Positions 1-9,618 of a stretch of 16,897 nt of DNA are shown here, piece after piece (the first letter of the stretch is position 1; every line of letters begins with the position of its first letter). The notes under the pieces were generated by a model. It made no database searches. It saw only the letters and a program-made list of their open reading frames with translations, and was not told the origin of the DNA. This stretch comes from Chlorobium sp. (GTDB taxonomy: Bacteria > Bacteroidota > Chlorobiia > Chlorobiales > Chlorobiaceae): contig JANQFD010000039.1 in assembly GCA_028278005.1 (NCBI GenBank), forward strand, positions 1 through 16,897, read 5' to 3'. The translations under genes were made by a program, and so were the position numbers.

Positions 1-528
1 GAAATAAAACCTCCATCTTCTGGCTTAGATGCCCTTTCTGTAACACTTTGTCCTTCATAGTGTAAGGTTATTACTTAACATAATGCATACAATTGTAAAC
101 TTATACATTTACACAATAAAAACAAAAGTAAAACTATAACCTTACATACATCAATAAATCAGCAGCAATCATGAAAACCAAATGCACAAGGTAACGGTAC
201 CGGACCGAGTCGATAAGGCCTTAAGTTCTGGGGGATAAAAAGAAAATTGAAGCGATTAACCGAACCTGAGAATATGTATAAACAGGAATTACCGGCGCCA
301 ATAAAAACAGCTGTAGCAGAAAAAATCTGGAGAAATGTCTGAGCACTGCACAAGACCCGATAATGACCCATCGATTGGATCGAACAGAAAAAACCTGACG
401 CGTCGCATATACGTCGCAGAAATTGGCAAAAAATCGATAAAAATCGATCAATAACGATAAAAACAGGTTACCTGGGGTGTAGGCGAGAGTAGCTCTAAAC
501 TGTTGATAATCAATGTTTAAAGGCTTTG
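1..528. other. Gene-poor, AT-rich intergenic region
   Basis: I see no convincing gene here. Positions 60-150 are very AT-rich. The short open frames on the minus strand have no recognisable product, and one of them runs through the tRNA. The stretch lies downstream of the minus-strand tRNA-Val and contains a weak terminator-like hairpin at 428-448. A run of near-repeats around 399-460 (CGTCGCA twice, and ATCGAT/CGATAAAA several times) is the only other structure I noticed. A promoter or start of a gene lying left of the window cannot be excluded. Confidence 0.6.
428..448 (-). terminator. Possible weak intrinsic terminator after tRNA-Val
   Basis: Read on the minus strand, two ATCGAT hexamers (448-443 and 438-433) are separated by TTTT and followed by a run of T. 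They can pair into a 6-bp stem with a 4-base loop and a U-tract. It lies about 80 nt downstream of the tRNA-Val gene. The stem is short and AT-rich, so this is a weak candidate. A second 4-bp stem (CAGG/CCTG, near 465-475) with a T-run lies just before it. Confidence 0.3.
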
Positions 529-602
<74 letters not shown>

Positions 603-659
603 GAAGGGCAGATAATATATGATTTTGTCCGCCAAAACCAAAGCAGGCTGGTCTTAATT

Positions 660-1970
660 TCATGCTGTTTTTTTCTTCTCCCCGTCTTCATAAACGAATT
701 CCGGCTTGCCCTCTCCTTCGATCACCGCTTCGGTGATCAAGCATTTGCGAACCCCGTTCATGGAGGGCAGATCGAACATGATATCGATCATGATGCCTTC
801 GAGCACGGAACGGAGCGCTCTCGCCCCGGTACCTCTCTCGATGGCAATTTCAACCACCTTGTCGAGCGCCTTGTCTTCAAAAACCAGTTCGCACTCCTCC
901 ATCTCGAACAGTTTCCGGTACTGTTTGACGAGGGCGTTTTTCGGTTCGACGAGGATGTTGCGCAACGCTTCACTGTCAAGAGGATCGAGGGTGGAAATAA
1001 CCGGCAGGCGACCGATAAATTCCGGGATCAAACCATACTCGTGCAGATCGTCCTGGGATACCTCCTTCAAAATTTCCGGATCGGATTCGAGCTGCTGCGC
1101 CTTGACCTTGGTGCCGAACCCGATGGATGATTTTGCAACCCTGCGACCGATGATCTTGTCGAGCCCTTCAAACGCGCCGCCGCAGATAAAGAGAATGTTC
1201 TTGGTGTTGACATTGATAAGTTGCTGTTCGGGGTGTTTTCTGCCACCTCTCGGCGGCACGCCGACAACCGCTCCTTCGAGAATCTTCAGCAGCGCCTGCT
1301 GTACGCCTTCACCGGAAACGTCGCGGGTAATGGAAACGTTGGCCGACTTGCGGGCGATCTTGTCGATCTCGTCAACGTAGATAATCCCTTTTTCCGCCCG
1401 TTCGAGGTTGAAATCCGAAGCCTGCAGAAGACGGGCGAGGATGGTTTCGACATCGTCGCCGACATACCCCGCCTCGGTCAGTGACGTCGCGTCAACAATG
1501 GTGAAAGGCACCTCGAGCAGATTGGCAAGCGTCTGCGCGAGCAGGGTTTTTCCCGTCCCGGTGGAGCCGATAAGCAGAATGTTGCTTTTTTCGATAACGA
1601 CGTCCTCGTCCTCACGCACCCATTCCTGCGACTCGATTCGCTTGTAATGGTTGTAGACCGCCACGGCAAGTGATTTCCTGGCCCTTTCCTGGCCGATAAC
1701 ATACTGGCCGAGCGATTCCATGATCGATTTCGGAGAGGTCAAACGCGGCTGAAACGGCTTGTTGCTGACCGGTGCGGCTGGCTTGATTGCACTGATTTCC
1801 TTACGCAGAATCTCAACAGAGCTCATGATGCAGCGATCACAGATAAAGGCATCGGGTCCGGCCACCATGCTGTTCACCTCGTCACTGCCTCTCCCGCAGA
1901 ATGAACAGACTACCGTATCGTTGCCCCCGCCTTTTCTTTTGCCTCTCATCTGATCTTTTTCCCTTGACAT
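660..1970 (-). CDS. clpX: ATP-dependent Clp protease ATP-binding subunit ClpX
   Basis: This is the hexameric AAA+ unfoldase that recognises substrates and feeds them into ClpP in the cytoplasm. The 436-residue protein is near the usual ClpX length. The N-terminal zinc-binding domain has Cys22, Cys25, Cys44 and Cys47. Walker A is GSTGTGKT (135-142; commonly GPTGSGKT in ClpX, so Pro-to-Ser and Ser-to-Thr changes). The GYVG pore loop is at 168-171 and Walker B IIYVDEID at 196-203. The RKH loop is at 244-246, and IGFG at 283-286 is the ClpP-docking loop. The sensor-2 motif GARALR is at 382-387. All key elements are present, so the protein should be active with ClpP, which is not encoded in this window. 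The start is preceded by GGAGAG at good spacing. It follows the DUF4404 gene by 15 bp and is probably the last protein gene of the gltBD transcription unit. Confidence 0.97.
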   Translation of the reverse strand: MSREKDQMRGKRKGGGNDTVVCSFCGRGSDEVNSMVAGPDAFICDRCIMSSVEILRKEISAIKPAAPVSNKPFQPRLTSPKSIMESLGQYVIGQERARKSLAVAVYNHYKRIESQEWVREDEDVVIEKSNILLIGSTGTGKTLLAQTLANLLEVPFTIVDATSLTEAGYVGDDVETILARLLQASDFNLERAEKGIIYVDEIDKIARKSANVSITRDVSGEGVQQALLKILEGAVVGVPPRGGRKHPEQQLINVNTKNILFICGGAFEGLDKIIGRRVAKSSIGFGTKVKAQQLESDPEILKEVSQDDLHEYGLIPEFIGRLPVISTLDPLDSEALRNILVEPKNALVKQYRKLFEMEECELVFEDKALDKVVEIAIERGTGARALRSVLEGIMIDIMFDLPSMNGVRKCLITEAVIEGEGKPEFVYEDGEKKKTA

Positions 1971-1985
1971 AATACTCTCTCCGGT

Positions 1986-2255
1986 TTAAAACCCCATCCT
2001 TGCCAGACTGTCAAGAACATGCTGAATCACTATGGTAAGCTTGGGATGGTCTTCCTCGAAATGGCCGACCGCATCGCTGAGCCGTTCCGTCAGCCCTTCC
2101 TGCTCTTTTTCCATAGTAGCTTCATCCTGAACAAGCCTGCCGATATCGTTTTTCAGATCCGCAAGCACCTCTCCGGTACTTTCATCAACGGATTCGGTTT
2201 GTTCGAGCTCTTCGTGAAGCTGTTGAAGCAGCTCGCTCAATCTTTGCTTTTCCAT
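1986..2255 (-). CDS. Small DUF4404-like protein (89 aa)
   Basis: The 89-residue acidic protein starts MEKQRLSELLQQLHEEL and is strongly helical, with heptad-like Leu spacing that suggests a coiled coil. The pattern of an N-terminal ELLxxLHxEL helix and a C-terminal HFEEDHPKLT helix matches what I recall of DUF4404, a family without known function. No catalytic residues or signal peptide are seen. The frame stays open upstream into gltD, but the start at 2255 matches the family N-terminus and lies 19 bp after the gltD stop. No good Shine-Dalgarno is visible, so translation may be coupled to gltD. It sits between gltD and clpX on the same strand. A link to proteolysis or nitrogen assimilation would be pure inference. 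Confidence 0.8.
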   Translation of the reverse strand: MEKQRLSELLQQLHEELEQTESVDESTGEVLADLKNDIGRLVQDEATMEKEQEGLTERLSDAVGHFEEDHPKLTIVIQHVLDSLARMGF

Positions 2256-2274
2256 GTAACGAACGATGTTATGG

Positions 2275-3750
2275 TTACGGAAGATTGGAACTGCCCATAA
2301 GGTACCGGTCGCACTCACGGGCTGCCTCCCGGCCTTCATTGATCGCCCATACAATAAGGCTTTGTCCCCTGCGCGCATCTCCGGCAGCAAAAACCTTTAC
2401 CATGCTGGTCCTGAAATCACCATACTCAGCCTTGATATTCGACCGCTCTCCCTGCTCGACCTTCAACTGTTGTAATAACCCCTCTTCCGGCCCTAAAAAT
2501 CCCATTGCAAGCAGAACCATATCCGCCTCGATGACCTCTTCCGTTCCGAAAACCGGCTCCGGGATCCAGCGTTCTTCCTTCTTCACCCATTCAACCCGGC
2601 ATATTTCAACCCCTGTCAGGCGGCCGTTGCCGTCACCAAGCAGCTTCTGGGTCATAATACTGTAACGGCGCGGATCTTCTCCCTGGAGGGCTGCGGCTTC
2701 CTCCTGACCGTAATCAACGTTGTAAGTTTTGGGCCATTCGGGCCACGGATTGTCCGGACGGCGTTCCACCGGAGGTTTCGGCATGATCTCCAGCTGCACG
2801 ACACTTTTGCAACCCTGCCGGATTGACGTGGCGACACAGTCCGTTCCCGTATCTCCCCCTCCTATCACCACGACCGCCTTGTCTTTTGCATCGATCTTCG
2901 GTTTATCGCCGTTGAGAACGGCTTTGGTGCTCGCCCGCAGAAAATCCATCGCGAAATATACGCCCTTGTTGTGCCTTCCTTCCACCTCGAGATCCCTGGG
3001 CTTTGTCGCGCCGGTGCAGAGAACAACCGCGTCGAACTCTTCAAGCAGCTTTTCAGCGGGATAGTCTTTCCCCACTTCGGTATTGACTACAAACTTTATC
3101 CCTTCGTTTTCCATCAGCTCGATGCGCCGCTGCACCACTGCCTTTTTGTCGAGCTTCATATTCGGAATCCCGTACATGAGCAGGCCCCCTATCCGGTCGT
3201 CCCGTTCAAAGACGGTGACGGTATGGCCGGCCTTGTTCAGCTGATCGGCGCAGGAAAGTCCTGCCGGCCCTGAACCGACGATCGCAACCCGTTTTCCTGT
3301 GCGGTGCAGGATCTCAAGAGGTTTGACCCAACCCTCTTCGAATGCGTGCTCGATTATGGAACACTCGATATTCTTGATGGTTACCGGCGGTTCGATAATA
3401 CCCAGCACACAGGACCCTTCACATGGTGCAGGGCAGACCCGTCCGGTGAATTCAGGGAAATTGTTGGTTTTCATAAGGCGCTCATAGGCCTCAAACCAGA
3501 ATCCTCTGTAGACGTGATCATTCCATTCCGGTATCAGGTTATGGATGGGACATCCCGAAGTCATGCCGCTGAGCATTATCCCGGTGTGGCAGTAAGGCGT
3601 GCCGCAATCCATGCAGCGTGCCCCCTGCTCACGCAAGGCTTCTTCCGGCATCTCCTTGTGGAACTCTTTCCAGTCCTTTATACGCTTGAGCGGGGGCCTG
3701 TCCTCCGGAACGGCCCTTTCATGCTCCAAAAAACCTTTAACTTTGCCCAT
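2275..3750 (-). CDS. gltD: Glutamate synthase (NADPH), small subunit
   Basis: GltD takes electrons from NADPH through FAD and passes them via 4Fe-4S clusters to the GltB subunit, for reductive conversion of 2-oxoglutarate plus glutamine to two glutamates. The 491-residue protein has the expected order. The N-terminal Cys-rich ferredoxin-like domain has Cys46, 49, 54 and 67, then Cys106, 110 and 114. The FAD Rossmann motif VGSGPAG is at 158-164. The NADPH Rossmann motif VIGGGDTGTDC is at 295-305. The C-terminal FAD-contacting motif AAGDARRGQS is at 455-464. It lies 45 bp downstream of gltB on the same strand, as in many bacteria, which supports an NADPH-dependent rather than ferredoxin-dependent enzyme. 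The Shine-Dalgarno is only a weak AGAAG. Confidence 0.97.
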   Translation of the reverse strand: MGKVKGFLEHERAVPEDRPPLKRIKDWKEFHKEMPEEALREQGARCMDCGTPYCHTGIMLSGMTSGCPIHNLIPEWNDHVYRGFWFEAYERLMKTNNFPEFTGRVCPAPCEGSCVLGIIEPPVTIKNIECSIIEHAFEEGWVKPLEILHRTGKRVAIVGSGPAGLSCADQLNKAGHTVTVFERDDRIGGLLMYGIPNMKLDKKAVVQRRIELMENEGIKFVVNTEVGKDYPAEKLLEEFDAVVLCTGATKPRDLEVEGRHNKGVYFAMDFLRASTKAVLNGDKPKIDAKDKAVVVIGGGDTGTDCVATSIRQGCKSVVQLEIMPKPPVERRPDNPWPEWPKTYNVDYGQEEAAALQGEDPRRYSIMTQKLLGDGNGRLTGVEICRVEWVKKEERWIPEPVFGTEEVIEADMVLLAMGFLGPEEGLLQQLKVEQGERSNIKAEYGDFRTSMVKVFAAGDARRGQSLIVWAINEGREAARECDRYLMGSSNLP

Positions 3751-3769
3751 ATACTTCTTTTTCTTTTAT

Positions 3770-3787
3770 GCAATGACGCGTCATTGC
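3770..3787. repeat. 18-bp perfect palindrome between gltB and gltD
   Basis: GCAATGACGCGTCATTGC reads the same on both strands and fills most of the 45-bp gap between the gltB stop and the gltD start. As RNA it could form a 7-bp stem with a CGCG loop. No U-tract follows it on the minus strand (A-rich sequence does), so it is not a standard terminator. It could be an RNA-stability or processing hairpin, or a protein-binding site. Confidence 0.7.
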
Positions 3788-3795
3788 TTCCTGCC

Positions 3796-6700
3796 TCAGT
3801 TTCCGGAAACGCGTGCAGGATCGTGAATATTTTTTTCGAATGCCGCCATTACCGCCTCATCGCCGGTCATCCCTTCCATCATGACGCTCTGCATGGCTTC
3901 CATTGCGCGCTTGTAATCATGAGGATACACCTTGACGAAACGTGTCTTCGCGTCCTGCCACCCGTCAAGCATCCGGGATGCAAGAGTGCTTTCCGTATAC
4001 GCGACATGACGCTCGATCATGGAGCGAAGCTTTGCAAACTCATCGTCATCTTCGATCCCGTAAAGCCCGACCATATCAAGGTTGCACCGGTTGCTGAATG
4101 TGCCGTCAGCATCATAGACATACGCAACCCCGCCCGACATGCCTGCAGCGAAATTCCTGCCTGTCGAGCCGAGGATAACCACCGTCCCGCCGGTCATGTA
4201 TTCGCAACAATGGTCGCCGACAGCCTCTACCACTGCCTCGAGCCCGCTGTTTCGAACACAGAAACGCTCACCCGCCATGCCGCGTATGTAGGCTTCGCCC
4301 GATATTGCACCATAGAAGGCAACGTTGCCGATAATAATATTCTCTTCAGGGGTGAACGTGGACTGTTTGGGCGGATAGGCAATAATTCTCCCTCCCGAAA
4401 GCCCTTTACCGATGTAGTCGTTTGCGTCACCTTCAAGCTCGAGGGTCATCCCTCCGGGGATAAACGCCCCAAAGCTCTGTCCGGCGGAGCCGTAGAACTT
4501 GATATGAATCGTATCGTCCGGCAGCCCCTCCCCTCCGTGAGCTTTGGTTACTTCGTTGCCGACAATGGTTCCGACAACCCGATCCGTATTATGTATCGGC
4601 AATGTGGTATTGACCTTTTCTTTCCTTTTGATCGCCGGATCACAGATTTTGAGAAGGGTTTTCATATCGAGGGCTTCGTCTATTCCATGATCCTGTTCAC
4701 AGGTTCGATAGAGGCTTTCCCCCTCTTCTCCGGATTCAGCCTTGTACAATATTTTGGAAAGGTCGATTCCCTCGGCCTTCCAGTGCCTTATCGCTTTCTT
4801 CATTTCCAGCTTGTCGGTACGGCCAACCAGCTCATTCAGGGTGTGGACTCCCAATTCCGCCATATACTCGCGAATCCCCCGGGCAAGAAAGATCATGAAG
4901 TTCTCCACATGCTCCGGTTTACCGGTAAAGTTCTTCCTGAGTTCGGGATTCTGGGTAGCGATCCCTACCGGGCAGGAGTCATCCTGACAAGCACGCATCA
5001 TGATACAGCCCATGACAACCAGAGCCGTTGTTGCAAAGCCGAACTCCTCGGCACCGAGTAATGCGGCTATGACAACATCCCGTGCGGTCTTCATCTGACC
5101 ATCGGCCTCGACGATAATCCGGCTTCTCAGATTGTTCAGCACAAGGGTCTGGTGTGTTTCGGCAAGTCCGAGTTCCCACGGCATTCCCGCATGCATGATA
5201 CTGGAAACCGGCGATGCACCCGTACCCCCGTCATGTCCGCTGATAAGCACGACATCGGCATGAGCCTTTGCCACACCCGCCGCAATGGTTCCAACCCCGA
5301 CCGAAGACACAAGTTTAACATTGATACGGGCATCGCGGTTTGCGTTTTTAAGATCGTGAATCAACTGCGCGAGATCCTCGATCGAGTAGATATCGTGATG
5401 AGGCGGCGGCGAAATCAAACCGACTCCCGGCGTGGAATGGCGAGTGTCGGCAATCCATGGATACACCTTGGTCCCCGGCAACTGCCCGCCTTCTCCGGGT
5501 TTCGCCCCCTGTGCCATCTTGATCTGGATTTCCCTGGCGTTGGTCAGATACTCGCTGGTAACCCCGAATCTCCCTGACGCAACCTGCTTGATTGCGGACA
5601 TTCTTGAATCGCCGTTCTCATCTTCAACGAAGCGCCCGGTATCCTCGCCGCCTTCACCGGTGTTACTCTTGCCGCCGAGACGGTTCATGGCAATCGCCAA
5701 TGTTTCATGAGCCTCCTTGCTGATGGAACCGTAGGACATCGCCCCTGTTTTGAACCGTTTGACAATCTCCTCGACCGGCTCAACCTCTTCAAGGGGAACG
5801 GTTTTTTTCCCGAGCTTGATATCCATGAGGCCCCGAAGCGTAAATAACTCAGTGCTCTGTTCGTCGATAAGACGCTCATAGCGTTTAAACATCTCGTAAT
5901 CGCCGGTACGGCAAGCATACTGGAGTATATGGATTGCTTCCGGGCTGAGAAGGTGCCCTTCCCCGTCATAACGCCATTTTCTTTCGCCGCCGCTCTCCAG
6001 GCCGCGATCAACATCGTTTCCCGATACCGGAAACGCCGCGTCATGACGTTTACTGACCTCTTCTGCAATCACATCGATGCCTACACCCTCGATACGGGAA
6101 GATGTTCTGGGAAAATATGAGTCGACAAGCTTCGAGTTAAGCCCGACAGCCTCGAAAATCTGAGCCCCGTTGTAACTTTGAATTGTGGAAATACCCATCT
6201 TGGCCATTGTTTTAACCACACCCTTGATAATGGCCTTGATATAGTTCTTCCTTGCAGCGGCGGCATCCAGACCGGAGATCTGTCCTTTCTGAACAAGCTC
6301 ACCAATCGATTCAAGCGCAAGGTAGGGATTGATCGCTTCGACGCCGTAGCCTATGAGCACCGCAAAATGATGCACGGTCCTCGGTTCTGCGGACTCAAGT
6401 ATCAAACCTGCTCTTGTACGGAGCCCCGCATTGATAAGAAAGTGGTGCAGTCCCGATGAAGCCAGCAGCGCCGGGATAGGAGCCTGATTACTGCCGATCT
6501 TCTGTCTGTCGGAAAGAATGATGAGATTGACACCCCGGTTGATTTCCTGCTCGGCAGTCCGGCAGACATCCTGCATGACCGCGTCAATACCTTTGCCCCC
6601 TTCCTGGACATTGTAGACAATCGGGATAGTTATTGCTTTAAAACCAGGCCTGTCGATGTTTCGTATCTTTCCCATCTCCTCATCGGTGAGAACAGGCCGT

Positions 6701-8400
6701 TTTATTTTCAGCCTCTGGCAGTTCGACTCGCATGGATCCAGAAGATTTCCTTCGGCGCCAAGCATCATCATCGTAGAGGTAATGATCTCTTCGCGGATGG
6801 AATCAATCGGCGGATTGGTCACCTGGGCAAAAAGCTGCTTGAAGTAGTTGTACAGCGGTTTCGGCTTGCTGGAAAGCGCTGCAAGCGGCACATCGTGCCC
6901 CATGGACCCTACTTTTTCAACCCCGTTCAGGGCCATAGGCATAAGGTGGAGGGCGATATCCTCCTCGGTATAGCCGAACAATTTTTGACGGGTTACAAGC
7001 TCCTGCGTAGAATCGGGTTCATTGTCGACCGTTTTCTCCGAAAGAGATTCAAGCTCGACAAGATGATTCCGCAGCCATTTTCCATACGGCTTCTCCCGGG
7101 CAATCGTTTCCTTTATCTCCTCATCCGAGATGATGCGGCCCTGTACTGTATCGACAAGGAACATCCTCCCCGGCTGCAGACGGTCCTTCCTGAGGATCCG
7201 TTCGGGTTCGATATCCAGAACCCCGGCTTCGGAGGCCATCACAACCAGGTCGTCCTTGGTTATATAGTATCTTGACGGCCTGAGCCCGTTGCGGTCAAGA
7301 ATAGCGCCGATTTGTACACCGTCGGTAAACGCTACGGATGCCGGACCGTCCCAGGGTTCCATCAGGCAGCTGTGATATTCATAGAAAGCCCTCTTTTCTT
7401 CAGGCATATCGTTGCTGCCGTCCCACGGTTCGGGGATCAGCATCATTGCGGCGTGTGCAAGAGAGCGGCCACTCAGGGCAAGCAGCTCAAAAACATTATC
7501 GAGTATTGCCGAATCACTGCCGTCTTCCATGATAACCGGCTTGATATGCTCGAGACCGCTGCCGAACAGCTTCGATTCGAACATCTTTTCCCTGGCTTTC
7601 ATCCAGTTGATGTTACCCCTCAAGGTATTGATCTCACCGTTGTGGCTCAGGAAACGGTACGGATGTGCACGGTCCCAGCTTGGGAAAGTGTTGGTACTGA
7701 ACCTCGAATGCACCATGGCAATGGCGCTCTCCATATCAGGATCGGTAAGCTCGGGATAAAACAGCGATACCTGCTCGGGCAGCAGCATACCCTTGTAAAC
7801 AATCGTGCGGTGAGACAGGCTGCTGATATAAAAGTAGTTGCTTCCGAGAAGTCCCGCAGTATACTTTACCCTTTTGGTAATCCGGCGACGGATCACATAA
7901 AGCTTTCTTCCAAACTCCTCATCGGATACCGTCTCTTTCCCCTTTCCGACAAAAAACATTTTGACCACCGGTTCCTGGGCCTTTGCGGTTTTCCCCAGAG
8001 AATCATTGACGGTGGGCACCTTTCTCAAACCGAGAAACCTCTGGCCCTCGGCCTGCACCATCTGACGGCAGATATCCTCTATAGCTCTGCGCTGTGATAT
8101 GTCAGGCGGCATGTAAGCCATTCCGACCGCATAATCGCCTTTCGGAGGCAGCTCTATATCTCTTTCATCACAGACCTTTCTCAGAAACCTGTCCGGGATC
8201 TGGATGAGAATACCCGAACCGTCACCCGTGTTTTTCTCACATCCGCAAGCACCCCGGTGTTTCATGCTTTCCAGCACTTTCAGTCCCTGCTGTACTATTT
8301 CATGAGAACGGATACCTTTTATGTTGGCGACAAAACCCACGCCACAGGAATCATGCTCGAACTGTGGGTCATAGAGCCCTGCTGCTTGCATTGCTTTCAT
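3796..8400 (-). CDS. gltB: Glutamate synthase (NADPH), large subunit
   Basis: The large GOGAT subunit hydrolyses glutamine in its N-terminal amidotransferase domain, channels the ammonia and makes glutamate from 2-oxoglutarate at FMN. With glutamine synthetase it forms the main ammonium-assimilation cycle. The 1534 residues are full length for the family. Cys19 in HDSCGVGF is the expected nucleophile, so an 18-residue propeptide should be removed. The class-II amidotransferase domain runs to about residue 430, followed by the central domain (about 470-780) and the FMN-binding synthase domain (about 840-1210). The 3Fe-4S cysteines are Cys1132, Cys1138 and Cys1143. A C-terminal beta-helix-type domain contains repeated Gly motifs such as GRNFAAGMSGG. 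No frameshift or missing key residue is seen. An in-frame ATG four codons in is an alternative start, and the Shine-Dalgarno is weak. The 176-bp gap to gpmA presumably carries the operon promoter. Confidence 0.98.
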   Translation of the reverse strand: MKAMQAAGLYDPQFEHDSCGVGFVANIKGIRSHEIVQQGLKVLESMKHRGACGCEKNTGDGSGILIQIPDRFLRKVCDERDIELPPKGDYAVGMAYMPPDISQRRAIEDICRQMVQAEGQRFLGLRKVPTVNDSLGKTAKAQEPVVKMFFVGKGKETVSDEEFGRKLYVIRRRITKRVKYTAGLLGSNYFYISSLSHRTIVYKGMLLPEQVSLFYPELTDPDMESAIAMVHSRFSTNTFPSWDRAHPYRFLSHNGEINTLRGNINWMKAREKMFESKLFGSGLEHIKPVIMEDGSDSAILDNVFELLALSGRSLAHAAMMLIPEPWDGSNDMPEEKRAFYEYHSCLMEPWDGPASVAFTDGVQIGAILDRNGLRPSRYYITKDDLVVMASEAGVLDIEPERILRKDRLQPGRMFLVDTVQGRIISDEEIKETIAREKPYGKWLRNHLVELESLSEKTVDNEPDSTQELVTRQKLFGYTEEDIALHLMPMALNGVEKVGSMGHDVPLAALSSKPKPLYNYFKQLFAQVTNPPIDSIREEIITSTMMMLGAEGNLLDPCESNCQRLKIKRPVLTDEEMGKIRNIDRPGFKAITIPIVYNVQEGGKGIDAVMQDVCRTAEQEINRGVNLIILSDRQKIGSNQAPIPALLASSGLHHFLINAGLRTRAGLILESAEPRTVHHFAVLIGYGVEAINPYLALESIGELVQKGQISGLDAAAARKNYIKAIIKGVVKTMAKMGISTIQSYNGAQIFEAVGLNSKLVDSYFPRTSSRIEGVGIDVIAEEVSKRHDAAFPVSGNDVDRGLESGGERKWRYDGEGHLLSPEAIHILQYACRTGDYEMFKRYERLIDEQSTELFTLRGLMDIKLGKKTVPLEEVEPVEEIVKRFKTGAMSYGSISKEAHETLAIAMNRLGGKSNTGEGGEDTGRFVEDENGDSRMSAIKQVASGRFGVTSEYLTNAREIQIKMAQGAKPGEGGQLPGTKVYPWIADTRHSTPGVGLISPPPHHDIYSIEDLAQLIHDLKNANRDARINVKLVSSVGVGTIAAGVAKAHADVVLISGHDGGTGASPVSSIMHAGMPWELGLAETHQTLVLNNLRSRIIVEADGQMKTARDVVIAALLGAEEFGFATTALVVMGCIMMRACQDDSCPVGIATQNPELRKNFTGKPEHVENFMIFLARGIREYMAELGVHTLNELVGRTDKLEMKKAIRHWKAEGIDLSKILYKAESGEEGESLYRTCEQDHGIDEALDMKTLLKICDPAIKRKEKVNTTLPIHNTDRVVGTIVGNEVTKAHGGEGLPDDTIHIKFYGSAGQSFGAFIPGGMTLELEGDANDYIGKGLSGGRIIAYPPKQSTFTPEENIIIGNVAFYGAISGEAYIRGMAGERFCVRNSGLEAVVEAVGDHCCEYMTGGTVVILGSTGRNFAAGMSGGVAYVYDADGTFSNRCNLDMVGLYGIEDDDEFAKLRSMIERHVAYTESTLASRMLDGWQDAKTRFVKVYPHDYKRAMEAMQSVMMEGMTGDEAVMAAFEKNIHDPARVSGN

Positions 8401-8576
8401 ATTTCCAAGTACTTCTAATTGAAACCTCTATTGATTTATCGGCGGGCAATCCCCCCTTGTATGTATGAGAACATAGTTGCCTCGTTGTCTGTTTATTGTG
8501 CAGCAACAAAGCGTCTTCAAATATGAAGTGGAGAATATAACCTATTTGAAAGAATATTCCCGAACCGCTTACGCTA

Positions 8577-9320
8577 TCAGGCCTTACCCTGGTTAGCCAC
8601 TGCATTGATTGCCTTCTGCAACGCTTCCTGATCACCGAGGTAGTAGCTTTTCAGCGGTTTCAGATTGTCGTCCAGTTCATAGACAAGCGGCACGCCCGTA
8701 GGAATATTCAATCCCACAATATCCTCATCTGAGATATTATCGAGGTATTTAACCAAAGCACGAAGCGAATTGCCGTGAGCGGCTATGATGACCTTCTTGC
8801 CGGCCTGTATGTCCGGTGCAATCTGTTCATGCCATAACGGAAGAAAACGGGAAACGGTATCTTTCAGGCATTCGGTCAAAGGAACTTCTTGCGGATCGAG
8901 CGAGGCGTACCGGGGATCATTGCCCGGGTAGCGAGAATCTGTTTTTTCGAGAGGCGGAGGCGGTGTATCATAGCTCCTGCGCCAGACAAGCACCTGCTCT
9001 TCTCCATGCTGCTGAGCGGTTTCGGCCTTGTTGAGACCCTGAAGCGCTCCGTAATGACGTTCGTTCAGCCTCCAGTCCTTGATAACGGGCAGCCACATCT
9101 GATCCATCACATCAAGAACGTTCCATAATGTTCGAATCGCCCGTTTCAATACCGAGGTGTAGGCCACGTCAAAGACAAAACCTTCCTGTTTCAGCAGTTC
9201 ACCGGCGCTTTTGGATTCAATTTGGCCTTTTTCGCTCAAGTCGATATCGTACCAGCCGGTGAAACGGTTTTCCCTGTTCCACTGACTCTCCCCGTGCCGC
9301 AGCAATACCAGTTTTATCAT
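8577..9320 (-). CDS. gpmA: 2,3-bisphosphoglycerate-dependent phosphoglycerate mutase
   Basis: This cytoplasmic enzyme interconverts 3- and 2-phosphoglycerate in glycolysis and gluconeogenesis. At 247 residues it has the usual length of the dPGM family. The N-terminal RHGE motif (8-11) contains the phosphate-accepting His9. NERHYGALQG (86-95) carries the general acid/base Glu87, and AAHGNSLRA (180-188) supplies the second catalytic His182. The start is preceded by AGAAGGAG at good spacing, one of the clearest ribosome sites in the window. It shares a strand with gltB, but the 176-bp gap suggests separate transcription. It diverges from the nitronate-monooxygenase-like gene across about 300 bp with no other recognisable element. 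Confidence 0.97.
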   Translation of the reverse strand: MIKLVLLRHGESQWNRENRFTGWYDIDLSEKGQIESKSAGELLKQEGFVFDVAYTSVLKRAIRTLWNVLDVMDQMWLPVIKDWRLNERHYGALQGLNKAETAQQHGEEQVLVWRRSYDTPPPPLEKTDSRYPGNDPRYASLDPQEVPLTECLKDTVSRFLPLWHEQIAPDIQAGKKVIIAAHGNSLRALVKYLDNISDEDIVGLNIPTGVPLVYELDDNLKPLKSYYLGDQEALQKAINAVANQGKA

Positions 9321-9618
9321 GAAACCATTCTCCTTCTAAGACCATTGATTGTCAATAAACAAAGGACTCTCCAACCCAATTTTCCAAAGTCGTGTCAATG
9401 TAATAATCTTCCATACTATTCTCAAACATTCTACAACCATACCCCAAAACGAAGAGGAAATATCTATTCCGGATGGACAAAAAGCCTTTATTTATCGGAA
9501 GAGCGTATGGTTTTATATGATGAAATATGATATCTTTTGTTCTTTTGGCTCTACAGGACCAGTTTTTTTATTTCAGTATTACATGACCGACACCGGCCAA
9601 AGATTCTGTCAACACAAT

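Noticed and set aside
2256..2390. Upstream extension of the DUF4404-like protein to 134 residues
   Set aside because: The added 45 residues overlap the 3' end of gltD and do not resemble the family; the internal ATG at 2255 gives the expected N-terminus.
3304..5061. 585-codon open frame on the plus strand, antisense to gltD and gltB
   Set aside because: It crosses two intact minus-strand enzymes and their intergenic gap. Its translation has no recognisable motif, and it follows the codon bias of the opposite strand. It is a shadow frame.
7312..8097. 261-codon plus-strand frame opposite the gltB amidotransferase domain
   Set aside because: It covers highly conserved gltB sequence in the opposite direction, with no ribosome site or motif.
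9349..9618. N-terminal extension of the nitronate monooxygenase-like protein
   Set aside because: The extra 90 codons have no similarity pattern, begin at a TTG without a ribosome site, and precede the family's normal start at the first barrel strand.
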